Shown: positions 24,114 to 32,506 of the stretch, one piece after another
How the letters are laid out: each line of letters begins with the position of its first letter
Numbering within the stretch: the stretch's first letter is position 1
DNA from: Mesorhizobium loti
Lineage (GTDB): Bacteria > Pseudomonadota > Alphaproteobacteria > Rhizobiales > Rhizobiaceae
Length of the DNA: 64,000 nucleotides
Reading direction: 5' to 3'
Assembly: GCA_002356515.1 (NCBI GenBank)
Contig: AP017605.1
Span: 7,239,020-7,303,019 of the forward strand
Program-made: the position numbers and the translations under genes
Notes under the pieces: generated by a model
Database searches by the model: none
Told to the model about the DNA's origin: nothing
Seen by the model: only the letters and a program-made list of their open reading frames with translations

Positions 24114-25700
24114 TCATGCATGGCTTGGGATCCACCAGTCGCGGCCGCGCGCGGTGGTGACATATTCCGGCCAGCGGAAATGGATCGGCGGCTCGTAGTC
24201 GCAGAGCGGCGCGATCCAGTTCGAACCGCCAACGCCGCCGCCGGTGCGAGAGACGAACTCGTCCATCGCCGCATCACGGGCGGTTCTGTCCTCGAGCAGG
24301 CGCAGCGCCGCCAGCGCGACGGTCTTGGCTGCGCAAGTGACCATCGGATCGATGGTGGCCGAAATGCCGCCCAGCGCATTCATCACCCAGGAGGGATAGG
24401 CGTGACCGCCTGCCGAGCGTAGCGCCGGGCGCGCGACATAGAAGCGTGCCGTCGGCGCGTGCCAGCTCATGTCGGTGTAGTCGTCGGAAGTTGAATTCAC
24501 CTGTGAGGGCGGCAGGTCGCGGCGCAGGATCGCTTCCGCTTCCTTTGGTGCGATCAGCCGCTCCAGCTCATCGATGAACGGGTTTTCGGTTGCGGTACCG
24601 CCGGCGTTGACCTGGATTTCGCGACCGATCGCCCTGGCGGCCTCGTCCCAGCGTGGCGGTCCGACCGTCGACAGCGCCTCATAGGCGATCTCGGCCATGG
24701 CGTGATTGGCCAGCCCCGGCCGCGACTTCGACACCCAGTGACGTTCGTATCGGCAGCCGCTGACCGCGGCGGCAGCCGCCGCATTGCGGTCGAGTACGGC
24801 TGTCACCTGCTCGGCCATGCCGATGGTCGGCACGCGGATCATGTACTGGATCTCGGCCAGCCCCGCCGGCAGATTGTCGGCGGTCGCCTGGCCCGCCGTC
24901 AGGATCGCCTCGCTGATCGACCAGCCGCCCTGATGCGGCAGCATGGAATCGCGCAGCGCCTTGGAGGCCATGTACATCGTCATCAGCGCGTCGTTCGCAC
25001 CAGGCGCGCGGACCGCCGAATGCGCCTGCGGGATCGGCGCGCCATCGCCTGCGCGAACCCAGTTTTCGGGTTCGTCGCAGATGAAGCGGTAGATCATGGC
25101 GTAGGCGGCACCGCAATGCGTGTCCCAGCGCGCCGTGTTGCAAAGCGGCAGCATGTAGAAGGGATGGAAGGAGATCATGCCGGCAAGGCCGTCATAATAG
25201 CCTTTTGCCGCATGGATCGGCTTCGAGCCGCGCACCTTTTCGGCCGGTTCGCCGGTAAAGCGCAGCGTGCCTGGGATGCCGTGGCGCTGCATCGCTGCCT
25301 TGGTGGCGAGCAGGCCGCCAAGGCTTGCCATGCCCAACCCCGAATGCGGGTCGGTGTGACCGCCGGCCTCGACGCCAAGGCCGGGCCGCGGCTGCTTCAC
25401 CGTCACCGCATCCTGGCAGTTGCCCGGCACCGCATCATACTCGGCATACATACCGATCGTCGGCCCCGCGCCGTTCGTCCAGTGGGCGCAGAACGCCGTC
25501 GGCATGCCGCCGGAGCCTTCCTCGACGGCAAAACCTTCCCGCTTAAGTCGCTCCACATACCAGGCGGCAGACTGGTATTCGCGCCAGGCGGTCTCGCCGA
25601 AATCGAAAATGGTGCGCGTCCACGCCGACAGCAGCGGCTGGATGCCGTCGAGGCAGGCAAGGGCCGTCTCTTGCGCCGATGTCGTCACCGGTTTGTCCAT
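24114..25700 (-). CDS. M20-family amidohydrolase, AbgB-like
   Basis: 528 aa, cytoplasmic, no signal peptide. Features of the AbgB/aminoacylase branch of M20: YAEYDAVPG (residues 85-93), a metal-site region GGHTDPHSG (113-121), FTGEPAEKVRG (148-158) and a C-terminal GGHAYPSW. In the usual M20D motif GHxCGHD a Cys binds metal; here the corresponding stretch reads HTDPH, so Asp replaces Cys. It would cleave an amide bond in an N-acyl amino acid or aminobenzoyl-type compound. It is the first gene of a two-gene unit with the deiminase-family gene. No clear ribosome-binding site precedes the ATG. Confidence 0.8.
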   Translation of the reverse strand: MDKPVTTSAQETALACLDGIQPLLSAWTRTIFDFGETAWREYQSAAWYVERLKREGFAVEEGSGGMPTAFCAHWTNGAGPTIGMYAEYDAVPGNCQDAVTVKQPRPGLGVEAGGHTDPHSGLGMASLGGLLATKAAMQRHGIPGTLRFTGEPAEKVRGSKPIHAAKGYYDGLAGMISFHPFYMLPLCNTARWDTHCGAAYAMIYRFICDEPENWVRAGDGAPIPQAHSAVRAPGANDALMTMYMASKALRDSMLPHQGGWSISEAILTAGQATADNLPAGLAEIQYMIRVPTIGMAEQVTAVLDRNAAAAAAVSGCRYERHWVSKSRPGLANHAMAEIAYEALSTVGPPRWDEAARAIGREIQVNAGGTATENPFIDELERLIAPKEAEAILRRDLPPSQVNSTSDDYTDMSWHAPTARFYVARPALRSAGGHAYPSWVMNALGGISATIDPMVTCAAKTVALAALRLLEDRTARDAAMDEFVSRTGGGVGGSNWIAPLCDYEPPIHFRWPEYVTTARGRDWWIPSHA

Positions 25701-25775
25701 GCGTCAAAGAAAGCAGTGAAGCGGCTCGCCAAAAAGTGATATGTTTTCCCGGTTCGTGCAAATTCGGTTCACCTC
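25701..25775. promoter_or_regulatory. Divergent promoter region, likely LysR operator
   Basis: 75 bases separate the M20 amidohydrolase (-) from the LysR gene (+). The stretch carries two CGGTTC copies about 16 bases apart, one inside ATTCGGTT (25762-25769). The same octamer recurs at 26737-26744, before the ABC importer genes, as would be expected if one regulator controlled both units. An octamer match can occur by chance. Confidence 0.4.
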
Positions 25776-26663
25776 TTGAGAATTCCATCCACACAGGCGC
25801 TGCGCGCCCTCGACAGTTTCGCTCGTCACGGCAGCGTCTGGCGTGCCGCCGACGAACTGCACCTCACCCGCAGCGCGGTGAGCCACCAGTTGCGGCTGTT
25901 GGAGCGCGATCTCGGCTTCGATCTGCTGCAGCGCATCGGCAAGGGAGTGGCGCTAACGCCGCGCGGCCAGCGCTATGCCGCCGACGTCAGGAAGGCGCTG
26001 ACCGTGCTCGGCGACGCGGGGGCGCAAAACAGCGGCGCTGGCGTCGGTGGTTCCTTCGCCATCTCCTGCCCTCCGGGCTTTGCCTCGATGTTCCTGTGCA
26101 GCCATATCGGTGAATTCCAGCAGATGTATCCTGACGTGGCGCTCTCGGTGCTGACGCCGCGCCGGCTCGACGACGTCTCGAATCCGGACGCCGATGCCTT
26201 CATCGCCTTTGGCGTCGGCAACTGGCCGAACCGGGCGGTGGAATTGCTTTGCGAAGTCCATTTTACGCCGCTTTGCAGCCCGACACTGCTCAACAAGGTG
26301 GGCGGATTTTCCAAACCCGCCGACGTGTTGCGCGCCAACCTGCTGCACCTCGGTGATACCGAGGACTGGGCGCGCTGGCTGGCGCTGTCCAAGGTGGAGA
26401 ACCCCGATACCGAAGGCGGTATCTTCTTTTCCGACATGAACCTCGTCTTCTCGGCGGCGGTCGCCGGACAGGGAATTGCCATGGGCGACGAGCTGACCGG
26501 CCGCCGGGCGCTGAGCGAAGGCCGGCTGGTCAAGCCGTTTGAAGCTTCCGTGCCCTCGCCACGCTCCTATTTCCTGGTCTTCGAGCACGCCAAGGCAGGC
26601 CATCCCGTGCTCAACGCCTTCAGCGACTGGCTGAGGGCGAAGCTGTCGGAGAACAGACTTTAA
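25776..26663 (+). CDS. LysR-family transcriptional regulator, GcvA-like
   Basis: 295 aa. The N-terminal winged helix-turn-helix is clear: LRALDSFARHGSVWRAADELHLTRSAVSHQLRLLE, then the effector domain from about residue 90. The frame begins with TTG at 25776; no ATG gives the full helix-turn-helix, and the TTG places it at the usual distance, so the TTG start is accepted. Being divergent from the amidohydrolase/deiminase genes and upstream of an importer, it is most likely their regulator, sensing the substrate or a product. Confidence 0.88.
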   Translation: MRIPSTQALRALDSFARHGSVWRAADELHLTRSAVSHQLRLLERDLGFDLLQRIGKGVALTPRGQRYAADVRKALTVLGDAGAQNSGAGVGGSFAISCPPGFASMFLCSHIGEFQQMYPDVALSVLTPRRLDDVSNPDADAFIAFGVGNWPNRAVELLCEVHFTPLCSPTLLNKVGGFSKPADVLRANLLHLGDTEDWARWLALSKVENPDTEGGIFFSDMNLVFSAAVAGQGIAMGDELTGRRALSEGRLVKPFEASVPSPRSYFLVFEHAKAGHPVLNAFSDWLRAKLSENRL

Positions 26664-26798
26664 TCTCCCTCGATGGAGAGATTTGACGCGCCCCACCGTC
26701 CAGACGTGAATCAAATTTGCCGATCAGGCGAAAACTATTCGGTTGCGGTGAGCCGCGACCCTGCCTACGATTTCACTCGGGACTGAGGAAGAGGCAGG

Positions 26799-27893
26799 AT
26801 GCAGCAACCCGGCCGGGCCGCAGAGATCAAGGCAATCGGAATCGGCAAGAGCTTCGGCTCGTTCCGTGCGTTGGACAATCTGTCGCTCAATATCGGCCGC
26901 GGCGAGTTCCTGACGCTGCTCGGGCCCTCCGGCTCGGGCAAGACCACCTTCCTGATGATCCTAGCCGGCTTCGTGCAGCCGACCGAAGGCAAGCTTTTCA
27001 GCGACGGCACCGACATCACCGACCGCCCGGCCGAACAACGTGCCGCCGGCATGGTGTTCCAGGGCTATGCGCTGTTCCCGCATATGAGCGTCGAGGCCAA
27101 CATCGCTTTCCCGCTCAAGGTGCGCAAGAAATCGGCCGCCGACATCAAGAAACGCGTCGGCGAGATGATCGAGCGCGTCGGTCTGGTCGGCCATGCGAAG
27201 AAACTGCCCTCGCAGCTCTCCGGCGGCCAGCAGCAACGCGTGGCGCTGGCCCGCGCGCTGGTGTTCGAACCGGGCGTGCTGTTGCTCGACGAGCCGTTCT
27301 CGGCGCTGGACAAGAGCCTGCGCGGCCAGATGCAGGCCGAGATGAAGCGCCTGCACCAGGAAACCGGCACCACTTTCGTCTTCGTCACCCATGACCAGAG
27401 CGAGGCGCTGGCGCTGTCCTCGCGCGTCGCCATCTTCAATCACGGCAAGCTGCTGCAGGTCGGCGCGCCGGATGAAGTCTATGACCGGCCGGACAACCGC
27501 TTCGTCGCCGAGTTCCTTGGCGAGATCAACATGCTGCCGCTGAAAGGGGTCAAGCCCGCCGACAACGGCTCGACGGGCCTTTGCGAGGACCGCGCGGTCA
27601 ACATGCACTGCAAGGCCGAGAAGGTCCGTGGCGACGCCATCCTGGCGATCCGGCCGGAGCACATGTCGATCGCCCGCGAGGCGGCGGCCGGCGAAAACGG
27701 CATCGCCGCAACCGCCATCGCCTCGACCTATCTGGGGGCGGCGACCAAGCTAGACCTGACCACACGGCAAGGCGCGAAGGTCACCGTGTCGGTGCCGAAC
27801 GAGGTCGCCGCCGCGGCACTCAGCAAAGGCAATTCCGTCTGGCTGACCTGGCCGGCGGAGAAGGGTTTCCTCCTTCCGGACGGAGGACAATGA
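26799..27893 (+). CDS. Polyamine-type ABC transporter ATP-binding protein (PotA-like)
   Basis: 364 aa. Walker A GPSGSGKTT (residues 42-50), Q-loop VFQGYALFPHM, signature LSGGQQQRVALARA, Walker B VLLLDEPFSALD, switch FVTHDQ, and a C-terminal TOBE-like domain (IRPEHMSIAREA; VSVPNEVA). This is the CUT1/PotA architecture used by spermidine, putrescine and opine-type importers. GAGGAAGAGGCAGG precedes the ATG. It opens a four-gene importer operon with a binding protein and two permeases, 135 bases after the LysR gene. Confidence 0.92.
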   Translation: MQQPGRAAEIKAIGIGKSFGSFRALDNLSLNIGRGEFLTLLGPSGSGKTTFLMILAGFVQPTEGKLFSDGTDITDRPAEQRAAGMVFQGYALFPHMSVEANIAFPLKVRKKSAADIKKRVGEMIERVGLVGHAKKLPSQLSGGQQQRVALARALVFEPGVLLLDEPFSALDKSLRGQMQAEMKRLHQETGTTFVFVTHDQSEALALSSRVAIFNHGKLLQVGAPDEVYDRPDNRFVAEFLGEINMLPLKGVKPADNGSTGLCEDRAVNMHCKAEKVRGDAILAIRPEHMSIAREAAAGENGIAATAIASTYLGAATKLDLTTRQGAKVTVSVPNEVAAAALSKGNSVWLTWPAEKGFLLPDGGQ

Positions 27894-27962
27894 ACACCGG
27901 CGCGGCCTGATCCGCCGCACCGGCTTGCGGACTGAAATCAACGAAAACAAAGGGGAACTGAC

Positions 27963-29075
27963 ATGAACGACACCAAGAAACAGGCCATCGAAACGCTGTC
28001 CGAAAGGACCAGACGCGGCGAGATTTCGCGCCGCCAGTTCACGCAGCTGGCGGCCCTCGTGCTGGCCGGAACGCCGATGCTGCTGCGCTCGACCGGTGCC
28101 TTTGCCGCGGCCAAGGAGCTGGTGCTGGTCAATTGGGGCGGCGACGCCATCACCGCCTATGATGCGGCCTACGGCCAGGCCTTCACCAAGGACACCGGCA
28201 TCACCGTCAAGATGGACGGCTCGGGTCCGACCGAAGGCGCCATCTCGGCGCAGTTCAAGAGCGGCGCGCCGACCTGGGATCTGGTCGACGTTGACCCGTT
28301 CTCGGCCATTACGCTCGGCGCCCAGGGCGCGCTGGAGCCGATCGACTACAAGATCGTCGACAAGACGAAGATGCGGCCCGGCTTCGGCTGGGAATACGCC
28401 GCTTCGACCTATTTCTTCTCCTATGTCATCGCCTATGATTCCGAGAAATACGGCAAGGATGCACCGACCGGCATGGCCGACTTCTTCGACGTGAAGAAGT
28501 TCCCGGGCAAGCGCTCGCTCTACAAATGGGGCGTGTCGAGCTGGGAGGCGGCGCTTTTGGCAGACGGCATCGCGCCAGCTTCGCTCTACCCGCTCGACCT
28601 CAAGCGGGCGCATGACAAGATCGCCGCCTTCAAGGAAAACGTCGTCGCCTATTGGGGCGGCGGTGCCGAGAGCCAGAGCGTGCTGCTCAACGGCGAAGCC
28701 TCGATGGCCATCGTCTGGTCGACCCGCGCTTCGCTGATCGAGCAGGATTCCGGCGGCAAGATCAAGTTCATCTGGGACCAGGGCCTGATCTCGCCCGGTG
28801 CGCTGGCTGTGCTCAAGAACAACCCCGGCGGTAAGGACGCGGCGATGAAGTTCATCGCCAGCGCACAGGATCCGCAAAAGCAGCTCGTCATGTTCGACAA
28901 GCTCGGCCAGGGCCCGGCCAATCCGGCAGCCGACGCGCTGATCCCAGCCGACAAGAAGCGCATCAACCCTGTCGATCCCGAGAACATGAAGAAGCAGATC
29001 CCGCTCGACATGGATTGGTATGCCAAGAACTACGGCGCCGCCCTCGACGAATACACCAAGATCATCTCCGCCTGA
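27963..29075 (+). CDS. Polyamine-type ABC transporter substrate-binding protein (PotD-like)
   Basis: 370 aa periplasmic binding protein. The N-terminus has a twin-arginine signal, RRGEISRRQFTQLAALVLAG, with cleavage near AFAAA, so it is probably exported folded. The mature protein starts KELVLVNWGGDAITAYDAAYG, the usual first strand of the PotD/PotF cluster D proteins. Its ligand would be a cationic compound; with the deiminase and amidohydrolase nearby, a guanidino or acylated amino compound is inferred. It lies 69 bases after the ATPase. Confidence 0.9.
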   Translation: MNDTKKQAIETLSERTRRGEISRRQFTQLAALVLAGTPMLLRSTGAFAAAKELVLVNWGGDAITAYDAAYGQAFTKDTGITVKMDGSGPTEGAISAQFKSGAPTWDLVDVDPFSAITLGAQGALEPIDYKIVDKTKMRPGFGWEYAASTYFFSYVIAYDSEKYGKDAPTGMADFFDVKKFPGKRSLYKWGVSSWEAALLADGIAPASLYPLDLKRAHDKIAAFKENVVAYWGGGAESQSVLLNGEASMAIVWSTRASLIEQDSGGKIKFIWDQGLISPGALAVLKNNPGGKDAAMKFIASAQDPQKQLVMFDKLGQGPANPAADALIPADKKRINPVDPENMKKQIPLDMDWYAKNYGAALDEYTKIISA

Positions 29076-29095
29076 GAGCGGGATGCTGATCTGAG

Positions 29096-29929
29096 ATGAG
29101 AGGCGTTCTCTCCGACAGGATGGGCGCGGCGCTGTTGATGGCGCCGCTGCTCCTGTTCCTCGTCCTGGCCTATGCCTGGCCGTTTCTCGGCGTGGTGAAG
29201 TGGAGTTTTACTCTGCCGACGCCGGGGCTTGGCCAATATGAAGCGTTGCTCACCGACGATCTGGTGCAGTCGGTGTTCATCCGCACCCTGCGCATCGCGG
29301 CGATCGTCACCGTGGTTTCAGTGGCCGCCGCCTATGCCATCACGGTCGTCTGGGTGCGCGGCAGCCCGGCGCAGCGCCTCATCGCCGAATTCTGCATCCT
29401 GGTGCCGTTCTGGATCTCGGTGCTGACGCGCGCCTTCGGCTGGGTGGCGCTTTTGTCCAATCGCGGCCTGATCAACACCTGGCTGCAGTCGATCGGCTTC
29501 ATCTCCGAACCGCTGACGCTGGTGCGCAACGAGTTCGGCGTCGTCGTCGGCATGACGCATTTCCTCATTCCGTTCGCGGTCTTTCCGCTGGCGTCCGCCA
29601 TGCGCAGCCTCGACGATCGCGTGCTGCTGGCGGCACGCGGTCTCGGCTCCAGCCGCATGCGCACCTTCTGGACGGTGTTCGTGCCGATGACGCGCTCCGG
29701 CATCATCGGCTCGGCGCTGATCGTGTTCGTGTTTTCGCTCGGCTTCTTCGTCACCCCGGCGATCCTTGGCGGCGGCCGCAGCGTGATGATCGCCGAGCTG
29801 ATCTATCTCAGGATTTTCCAGAGCCCGGACTGGGGGCTGGGGGCTGCGATCAGCGTCGTGCTGGTGCTGTTCGTGGGCGCGCTGATGGCACTGCTGTTCC
29901 GCTACGTCAAACCGAAGCAGTTGATCTGA
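29096..29929 (+). CDS. ABC transporter permease 1 (PotB-like)
   Basis: 277 aa with six hydrophobic segments. It has the EAA-type loop in AARGLGSSRMRTFWTVFVP (about residues 180-198), which docks on the ATPase. The first segment follows a short cytoplasmic N-terminus. It starts 20 bases after the binding protein and its stop shares a base with the next ATG (TGATG). It pairs with the following permease to form the membrane channel. Confidence 0.92.
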   Translation: MRGVLSDRMGAALLMAPLLLFLVLAYAWPFLGVVKWSFTLPTPGLGQYEALLTDDLVQSVFIRTLRIAAIVTVVSVAAAYAITVVWVRGSPAQRLIAEFCILVPFWISVLTRAFGWVALLSNRGLINTWLQSIGFISEPLTLVRNEFGVVVGMTHFLIPFAVFPLASAMRSLDDRVLLAARGLGSSRMRTFWTVFVPMTRSGIIGSALIVFVFSLGFFVTPAILGGGRSVMIAELIYLRIFQSPDWGLGAAISVVLVLFVGALMALLFRYVKPKQLI

Positions 29930-30735
29930 TGCCGACCTATCGCCCCGGTTCCGTCTCGCTGATCCTCGCCGCCCTGGTGGCGCTGTTCCTGCTGATGCCG
30001 CTGCTTGCCGTCATCCCGGTCTCGCTGACGCCGAGCCGCATGCTGGCGATGCCGTCAGGCGAACTGTCGCTGCGCCACTACCGGGCGCTGATCGAGGATC
30101 CGCGCTGGATCGACTCCATCCTGCTCTCGATCCGCATCGGCGTCGTCAGCAGCGCTTTTTCCACCGTGCTCGCGCTTTGCTTCAGCCTCGGTGTCTGGAT
30201 GTTCCAGCCGCGCTTCACCGCGGCCCTCGTCGGTTTCGTGCTGCTGCCGATGGTGGTGCCGCCGGTGGTCTCGGCGATCACGCTCTACTTCCTGCTGACC
30301 TCGGTCTCGGGCATGAGTTCCTTCTTCGGCTACGACACCTGGCTCGGCGTCGCCATGGCGCATTCGGTCATGACGGTGCCTTTCGCCACGGTGCTGATCC
30401 TGGTCTCGCTCAGCCAGCTCGATCGGCGCATCGACCTTGCGGCGAGGGGGCTTGGCGCCAGTGTCTGGGAGCGCGCCACCCGCATCATCATGCCCAACAT
30501 CAAGTTCGGCATCGTAACCGCGGCGCTTTTGTCCTTCGTGCTGTCCTGGGAAGAGATCGGCGTCACCCTGTTCATCACCTCGGTCAACGCCATCACGCTA
30601 CCGCGTCTGATGTGGATGGGCCTGCGCGACAACATCGACCCGGCGATCGCAGCACTCTCGGTGATCCTGATCATCATCACGGTGCTGGTGCTGGCGGTGA
30701 GGAGTGTGATCACCAGGCAGCGCGCCGGGCACTAG
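29929..30735 (+). CDS. ABC transporter permease 2 (PotC-like)
   Basis: 268 aa with six hydrophobic segments and an EAA-type loop LAARGLGASVWERATRIIMP. Translation is coupled to permease 1 through a one-base overlap. This completes the importer: ATPase, binding protein and two permeases. The C-terminus ends with basic residues (RSVITRQRAGH), consistent with a cytoplasmic end. Confidence 0.92.
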   Translation: MPTYRPGSVSLILAALVALFLLMPLLAVIPVSLTPSRMLAMPSGELSLRHYRALIEDPRWIDSILLSIRIGVVSSAFSTVLALCFSLGVWMFQPRFTAALVGFVLLPMVVPPVVSAITLYFLLTSVSGMSSFFGYDTWLGVAMAHSVMTVPFATVLILVSLSQLDRRIDLAARGLGASVWERATRIIMPNIKFGIVTAALLSFVLSWEEIGVTLFITSVNAITLPRLMWMGLRDNIDPAIAALSVILIIITVLVLAVRSVITRQRAGH

Positions 30736-30874
30736 ACCAAACGCACCGAAACGCGGCCGAATCTGCCCGACGCGGAATGCCGTCTTCTGACGCCAGGCGT
30801 CCATCCGTTCTCCTCGACTTCACTCACGATGCGGCGCTAAATAGACAAGGCACTGGCGTTTCATGGAGGTGATG

Positions 30875-31594
30875 ATGTCGGTGACGTATGACTTTGCGGG
30901 CCGAACAGCCATCGTCACAGGCGGCGCCCGTGGCATCGGCCGAGCGATTGCTGACAAGCTCGCGTTGAGTGGGGCGGACGTCTGGATCTGGGATATTGAG
31001 CCCGTCGACCTTGAAGGCACACGTTCCCTTTCAGTGGACGTGACGAAACGCGACAGCGTCATGCAAGCGCTAGCCACTATGGGCGAAAGCGCGATCGACA
31101 TTCTCGTGAACAATGCGGGGTGGCTGGGCAGCTACAAGCCGTTCGAGGATTTCGAACCGGCGGAATGGCAGCGGATCCTGCAGGTCAACCTCCTTGGCAC
31201 GTTCGAAGTGACGCATCGCGTGCTCCCGCTCATGCGACGAGCGGGCAAGGGTCGTATCGTCAACATGGGATCCCTTGCCGGGAAAGAGGGACTGCCGAGC
31301 CTTGCGGCCTATTCCGCCGCCAGCGCCGGTGTCATCGCTTTTACCAAAGCCCTGTCGCGTGAGGTCAGCGATACCGATATTCGCGTCAACTGCATCGCTC
31401 CGGGGCCGATCGATACGCGCCTTATCCGCGATCTCGGCAATGAGACCGTCGACGCGATGATCTCGGCAAGTCCGCTGAAGCGGCTCGGCGATCCGGACGA
31501 GGTAGCTGCGCTCGTGGTCTGGCTTTGCTCGGATGCCAGTGCGTTCAACACTGGCGCTGTCTTCGACATGTCGGGCGGCCGAGCCCGATACTAG
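30875..31594 (+). CDS. SDR-family protein lacking the catalytic lysine
   Basis: 239 aa, FabG-like short-chain dehydrogenase fold. The cofactor motif TGGARGIG (residues 15-22), the NNAG motif (79-82), catalytic-type Ser in MGSLAG (S133) and Tyr146 are present, but the YxxxK motif reads Y-S-A-A-S, with Ser150 where the catalytic Lys should be. It may have an altered activity or act without classical proton relay. GGAGGT at 30865-30870 selects the ATG at 30875 over two upstream ATGs. It lies 139 bases after the importer, perhaps on the same transcript. Confidence 0.85.
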   Translation: MSVTYDFAGRTAIVTGGARGIGRAIADKLALSGADVWIWDIEPVDLEGTRSLSVDVTKRDSVMQALATMGESAIDILVNNAGWLGSYKPFEDFEPAEWQRILQVNLLGTFEVTHRVLPLMRRAGKGRIVNMGSLAGKEGLPSLAAYSAASAGVIAFTKALSREVSDTDIRVNCIAPGPIDTRLIRDLGNETVDAMISASPLKRLGDPDEVAALVVWLCSDASAFNTGAVFDMSGGRARY

Positions 31595-31925
31595 CAGAGA
31601 TTGCGGAGACAAAGCTTCGACTTCGCCGAGGGCTGCCGTTCGGTATTTCGGTCCTTAATCCGAGGAATTCCGACATGGCTCTGCTGTCCCTTTGCCGCAA
31701 GGCGCTCGGGCAATCCGCCGGCTGAGCGGGTTGGATCTGCAAGGCTGCCCGGCACGGCAATCTGTTCACAACAGAGTCGTATTTTCGAGATGATCGGCGA
31801 TCATGATCGTCGTGAGACGAATCATGCGGTATGGCGTGGACTTGTCGAGCCGGCTACGTTACGCGCGAATTTGCCAGTATGGCGAACGGCTTGCACAAGG
31901 CGTGACAGGCGAGGGGGGACGACAA
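31595..31925. other. Intergenic region before the DUF3168 gene
   Basis: 331 bases without a supported gene. It contains a perfect 12-base palindrome CGATCATGATCG (31798-31809), about 120 bases before the DUF3168 start, and AT-rich DNA just upstream of it (31760-31790), possibly a promoter and operator. Frames through this stretch have no ribosome-binding site or recognisable motif. Confidence 0.45.
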
Positions 31926-32333
31926 ATGACCGCGCCCGGCGATTTGCTGCAGGCACTTTTTCTAAGGCTCAAGAGCGATGCGTCGCTGTCGGCGTTGCTG
32001 GGTGGCGCTGGCCTGCTCGAACAGGCAACCGACAACGCCGCCTTTCCCTATGTGACCTGCGGCCAGACCAGCGCCTTTGACTGGAACACCGGCGCCGACA
32101 ACAATGACGATCAGCTGATCACGCTGCATGTCTGGTCGAAAGCCAATGGCGATGCTGAGACACTCGCCATCATGGATGCCATCAAGGCCCGCCTCGCCGA
32201 CGCGGCGCTGGTGATCGGCCCGCGCGGCCAGACGCGGCTGTCGCTTGAATTCACCGAAGCCCGTTACGACGAAGATCTCCTTGTGCACCACGGGTTGCTG
32301 CGGTTTCGTGCGCTGACGCAGGAAAGTGCCTGA
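31926..32333 (+). CDS. DUF3168 protein, phage/GTA tail-completion type, orphan
   Basis: 135 aa. The opening PGDLLQALFLRLKSDASLSALLGG, the AFPYVTCGQT segment and the C-terminal VHHGLLRFRAL match DUF3168, which in phages and in the alphaproteobacterial gene transfer agent is a head-tail or tail terminator protein. No other phage or GTA gene (capsid, portal, tail) is adjacent, so it stands alone. AGGCGAGGGGGGACGAC precedes the ATG. It may be a relic of a larger element or a domesticated copy. Confidence 0.78.
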   Translation: MTAPGDLLQALFLRLKSDASLSALLGGAGLLEQATDNAAFPYVTCGQTSAFDWNTGADNNDDQLITLHVWSKANGDAETLAIMDAIKARLADAALVIGPRGQTRLSLEFTEARYDEDLLVHHGLLRFRALTQESA

Positions 32334-32379
32334 CACGCTTTCAATCTGACCGAAACGGAGTCTAGACTGGCATTTGCGG

Positions 32380-32407
32380 GATTTCGTCGGTTTGGGGCGA
32401 CGAAATC
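32380..32407. promoter_or_regulatory. Perfect hairpin upstream of the feuN-like gene
   Basis: 10-base perfect arms (32380-32389 and 32398-32407: GATTTCGTCG and its complement) with an 8-base loop. It lies 46 bases after the DUF3168 stop and 100 bases before the next gene. No T-run follows, so it may be a weak terminator or an mRNA structure. Confidence 0.4.
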
Positions 32408-32506
32408 ACCGCCGGTCGTCTCGCGTTTCAGGGGTGTGGCGAACATGGTTTTCGCATCGATCACCGTTCATTTCACGTTCAGCACCGATGCGTTACAACG
32501 CCGACC

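Noticed and set aside
31601..32080. 159-codon frame over the DUF3168 region
   Set aside because: It is in a different frame from DUF3168, which has a ribosome-binding site and family motifs.
31926..32333. A prophage around the DUF3168 gene
   Set aside because: No integrase, capsid, portal, tail or lysis gene lies nearby; flanking genes are ordinary chromosomal ones.
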